Positions 6,088-8,051 of a DNA stretch of 8,051 nt are shown here, in pieces; within the stretch, counting starts at the first letter, position 1; each line of letters begins with the position of its first letter. The stretch spans positions 1 through 8,051 of the forward strand of contig JAKPQT010000262.1 of assembly GCA_029555885.1 (NCBI GenBank), read 5' to 3'. The notes under the pieces are model-generated. The model saw only the letters and a program-made list of their open reading frames with translations, was not told the DNA's origin and did no database searches. A program made the translations under genes and the position numbers. This stretch comes from Chloroflexota bacterium (GTDB taxonomy: Bacteria > Chloroflexota > Anaerolineae > CG2-30-64-16).

Positions 6088-7030
6088 GGTCGGCCTCGTA
6101 ATGCACCCACCGGTCCTGCATCCGCACCTGGAAGAAGGTGAAGACGAAGATGACGGCGAACAGCAGCCAGGCGAGGGCCGCAGCCTTGCCCATGCGCGAC
6201 CAGCGGAACGCGTTGAGGTAGATATAGTAGACCAGGGTGGTCGTCGCGAAGGCCGGCCCGCCCTTGGTCATGATGTATGCCTCTTCGAAGACCTGGAAGG
6301 CCCAGATGAGCGACATGATGACCACGAAGAAGGTCGTCGGTGACACCATCGGCAGCGTGATGTGCCTGAACTTGGCCCATGCGCCGCCGCCGTCCACCTC
6401 CGCGGCCTCGTACAACTCCTGCGGCACAGCCTGGAGGCCCGCCAGATAGATGACCATCGTGAAGCCCACGTTCTTCCACAGGTTCAGGATCATCACCGCG
6501 GGCATCGACCAGCGCGTGCTGTTGAGCCAGTCGGGCGGGTTGATATCGAGGCCGAACAGGTCGCCCAGGTTGCGCAGGAAGGTGTTGAGGATGCCGAAGT
6601 TGCCGTTGAAGATCCACTGGAAAACGAGCGCCGCAGCCACGAGCGAGGTGACCACCGGCATGAAGTAGACGACCCGGTAGGCCGTCGTCCCGCGGAGCCC
6701 CTGGTTCAACGCCATCGCCAGCACCAGCGACAGGATGACGCGCAGGGGGACCGTGCCGAAGGTAAAATAGAAGGTGTTGAGCGCCACGCGCGCAAACTGC
6801 TGGTCGGTGAACAGCAGCTCGCGAAACTGTGCTGCACCGACGTAGACCGGCGGCGTCAGCAAGTCCCAGCGGAACATGCTCAACGCAAGGGATGCGATGA
6901 CCGGGAACGCGGTGAAGAGCAGGAAACCGGTGATATTGGGTGCGAGGAAGAAGTACGCCTCGTACTGCCGTTGCCACCGGTACCAGCGGAGGCGGCGTTC
7001 ATAGGCCGGGTCGGGCGCGCGATGCATCAT
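6080..7030 (-). CDS. Carbohydrate ABC transporter permease, MalF-like
   Basis: The first membrane subunit of the same CUT1 importer. From ATG 7030 it has 316 residues with a basic N-terminus (ERRLRWYRWQRQ) and about six membrane segments near 25-52, 86-108, 120-140, 176-199, 232-250 and 283-302. The EAA loop is YEAAEVDGGGAWAKFRHITLP (207-227), with the conserved E-A-A, Gly214 and L-P. It lacks the long extra periplasmic domain of E. coli MalF, as is normal for this shorter class. The start is ambiguous: ATG 7030 and ATG 7027 are adjacent and neither has a Shine-Dalgarno, because the preceding bases are a repeat array; a GTG at 7072 would add 14 repeat-encoded residues. I chose 7030. It lies 74 nt after the binding-protein stop and overlaps the MalG-like start by 8 nt. 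Confidence 0.9.
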   Translation of the reverse strand: MMHRAPDPAYERRLRWYRWQRQYEAYFFLAPNITGFLLFTAFPVIASLALSMFRWDLLTPPVYVGAAQFRELLFTDQQFARVALNTFYFTFGTVPLRVILSLVLAMALNQGLRGTTAYRVVYFMPVVTSLVAAALVFQWIFNGNFGILNTFLRNLGDLFGLDINPPDWLNSTRWSMPAVMILNLWKNVGFTMVIYLAGLQAVPQELYEAAEVDGGGAWAKFRHITLPMVSPTTFFVVIMSLIWAFQVFEEAYIMTKGGPAFATTTLVYYIYLNAFRWSRMGKAAALAWLLFAVIFVFTFFQVRMQDRWVHYEADRE

Positions 7031-7033
7031 ATT

Positions 7034-7097
7034 GGTTACAGGTTGCAGGTTACAGGTTGCAAGTCGATGCACTCAAACCTGCAACCTGCAAACCTGA
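7034..7097. repeat. Inverted array of 7-nt GGTTRCA repeats between binding protein and permease genes
   Basis: Four tandem 7-mers GGTTACA, GGTTGCA, GGTTACA, GGTTGCA (7034-7061) face complementary AACCTGC units (7076-7089 plus AAACCTG) across a loop of about 13 nt. The minus-strand transcript would form a long imperfect hairpin just after the binding-protein stop. Position and shape resemble the REP hairpins between malE and malF in E. coli, although the sequence is unrelated. Confidence 0.78.
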
Positions 7098-7104
7098 AAC
7101 TCGC

Positions 7105-8051
7105 TTACTTGGGATACCCGTTGTTGACCAGGAACTGATTGACCGCCCGGCACAGTTCCGGCACGACTTCCTGCGGCGTGGCCTCACCCGCCCACAGACG
7201 GTCGAGTTGCGGGCCGATGATCGAGCCGCTCAGCTCGTCCCACTCTGGGAAGTAGGCGAAGCCGCCCGGCTGCGCAGCCTCTGCCGCCAGCAGGAAGGCC
7301 TTGCGGTTCGCGGGCTTGGGGCTGGCGAGGAAGTCATCGCTGTTGGCAACGGAACGCAGCGCCGGGAAGATTTCGCCGTTCTGCGTATAGAGGGACTCGC
7401 CGCCGCCCGCGCTCTGAAGCCAGCTCAGGAATTCCCACGCGGCTTCCTTGTTGTCGGACCCCGCGCTGATGACCCAGGCCGCGCCGCCGTTGAAGTCATA
7501 CCGCTTGCCGCCGGGCATGACCGGCACGGCAGCCACGTCGTAGTCCAGGTTGCTGTTGGCATTGAACACCGGCACGCGCGACGAGTTCTGGATAATCATC
7601 GCGACCTGGCCGGTCTCGAACACCGCGGCGTCGCCGCCTTGCTGGCCGAGCGTCGCGCTCCGCATCGCGTAGCCCTTATCCATCAGGTCATAGAAGAATT
7701 GCAGGCCCTTCATGGCCTCCGGCGTGTCGAGCGTGCACTTGGACGGGTTGGTCAGGTCGTCGAGCATGATACCGCCGGCCTGGCCGACCCACAGGGCCCA
7801 CTTGCCGCCCTCCATGCCCAGCGCGTACTGCGTTACCCGGTCACCGTCGCGCTTGGTCAGCTTCTCCGCCGCGGCCAGGAGGTCGTCCCAGGTCCACTCG
7901 TCGGTCGGGTAAGCCACACCCGCTTCATCGAACAGCTTCTTGTTGTAGTAGAGCGCATGCGCCTCGATATCGCGCGGCAGGCCGTAGACATTGCCCTCAT
8001 AGCGCGCGGAATCCAGCAGATACGGCCAGTAATCCGACAGGTCGTAGCCGC
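7105..8051 (-). CDS. Carbohydrate ABC transporter substrate-binding protein (5' truncated)
   Basis: The frame is open to the window edge, giving the last 314 residues of a family 1 extracellular sugar-binding protein; the lipoprotein signal and roughly the first 100 residues are missing. Close to the edge the minus strand reads GLPRDIEAHALYYNKKLFDEAG, the hallmark G-L-P-x-D...LYYNK.LF..AG segment, followed by Y-P-x-x-E-W-T-W-D-D-L. Further on come a region with F-x-x-G-x-x-A-M (around FETGQVAMI), aromatic ligand-contact candidates (WALWVGQ, AYFPEWDE), and the C-terminal helix EVVPELCRAVNQFL usual for the family. The protein captures the sugar outside the membrane and delivers it to the two permeases downstream. 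An apparent GTG start at 7917 is internal, since the family motif continues upstream of it. The operon promoter must lie beyond 8051. The sugar cannot be predicted. Confidence 0.92.
   Translation of the reverse strand, partial: GYDLSDYWPYLLDSARYEGNVYGLPRDIEAHALYYNKKLFDEAGVAYPTDEWTWDDLLAAAEKLTKRDGDRVTQYALGMEGGKWALWVGQAGGIMLDDLTNPSKCTLDTPEAMKGLQFFYDLMDKGYAMRSATLGQQGGDAAVFETGQVAMIIQNSSRVPVFNANSNLDYDVAAVPVMPGGKRYDFNGGAAWVISAGSDNKEAAWEFLSWLQSAGGGESLYTQNGEIFPALRSVANSDDFLASPKPANRKAFLLAAEAAQPGGFAYFPEWDELSGSIIGPQLDRLWAGEATPQEVVPELCRAVNQFLVNNGYPK

Noticed and set aside
7034..7097. CRISPR-like array
   Set aside because: Units are only 7 nt with no spacers, arranged as facing tandem repeats; the same applies to the arrays at 3881 and 4616.
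6362..7138. Plus-strand open frame of 258 codons opposite the MalF-like permease
   Set aside because: Highly charged shadow of a hydrophobic membrane protein gene; no ribosome binding site and no recognisable domain.

Overview
The window is GC-rich bacterial chromosome carrying ordinary metabolic genes. GC content (roughly 60-65 % by eye), a type 2 isopentenyl diphosphate isomerase, CUT1-type sugar transporters, frequent GTG/TTG starts and abundant short-repeat palindromes between genes would fit a Chloroflexota (Anaerolineae-like) genome. That placement is an inference from gene style only; no rRNA or other marker is present.

Layout. Bases 1-1235 (+) hold the 3' end of an A/G-specific adenine glycosylase (mutY) and a complete ribokinase. 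Convergent to them, 1245-3315 (-), lies a two-gene isoprenoid operon: type 2 IPP isomerase (fni), then a trans polyprenyl diphosphate synthase whose residues around the first aspartate-rich motif suggest a C20 (GGPP) product. A divergent promoter region (about 3380-3470) has two near-consensus sigma-70 promoters back to back, one for fni and one for the acyl carrier protein gene acpP (3568-3807, +), which ends in a strong hairpin terminator. Next come mobA (+) and a convergent 141-residue protein of unknown function (-). The right third (5251-8051, -) is a carbohydrate ABC transporter operon: solute-binding protein (cut by the window edge), MalF-like permease and MalG-like permease. No ATPase gene is visible.

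How the genes relate. fni and the prenyl synthase are consecutive steps, supplying DMAPP and then elongating it. acpP carries acyl chains for fatty acid synthesis, so the shared divergent promoter region joins two lipid-precursor pathways. The transporter imports an unidentified sugar or oligosaccharide; ribokinase could act on pentose released from such substrates, but nothing here links the two.

What stands out. No new enzyme system is evident. The unusual material is between the genes: four intergenic regions (3881-4009, 4616-4686, 5122-5248, 7034-7097) each hold a different AT-richer inverted repeat, three of them made of tandem 7-9 nt units. They supply the probable mobA N-terminus, the last codons and stop codons of two convergent genes, a possible mRNA-processing hairpin between a binding-protein gene and its permeases, and a 127-bp two-armed element with a compensatory base-pair change.
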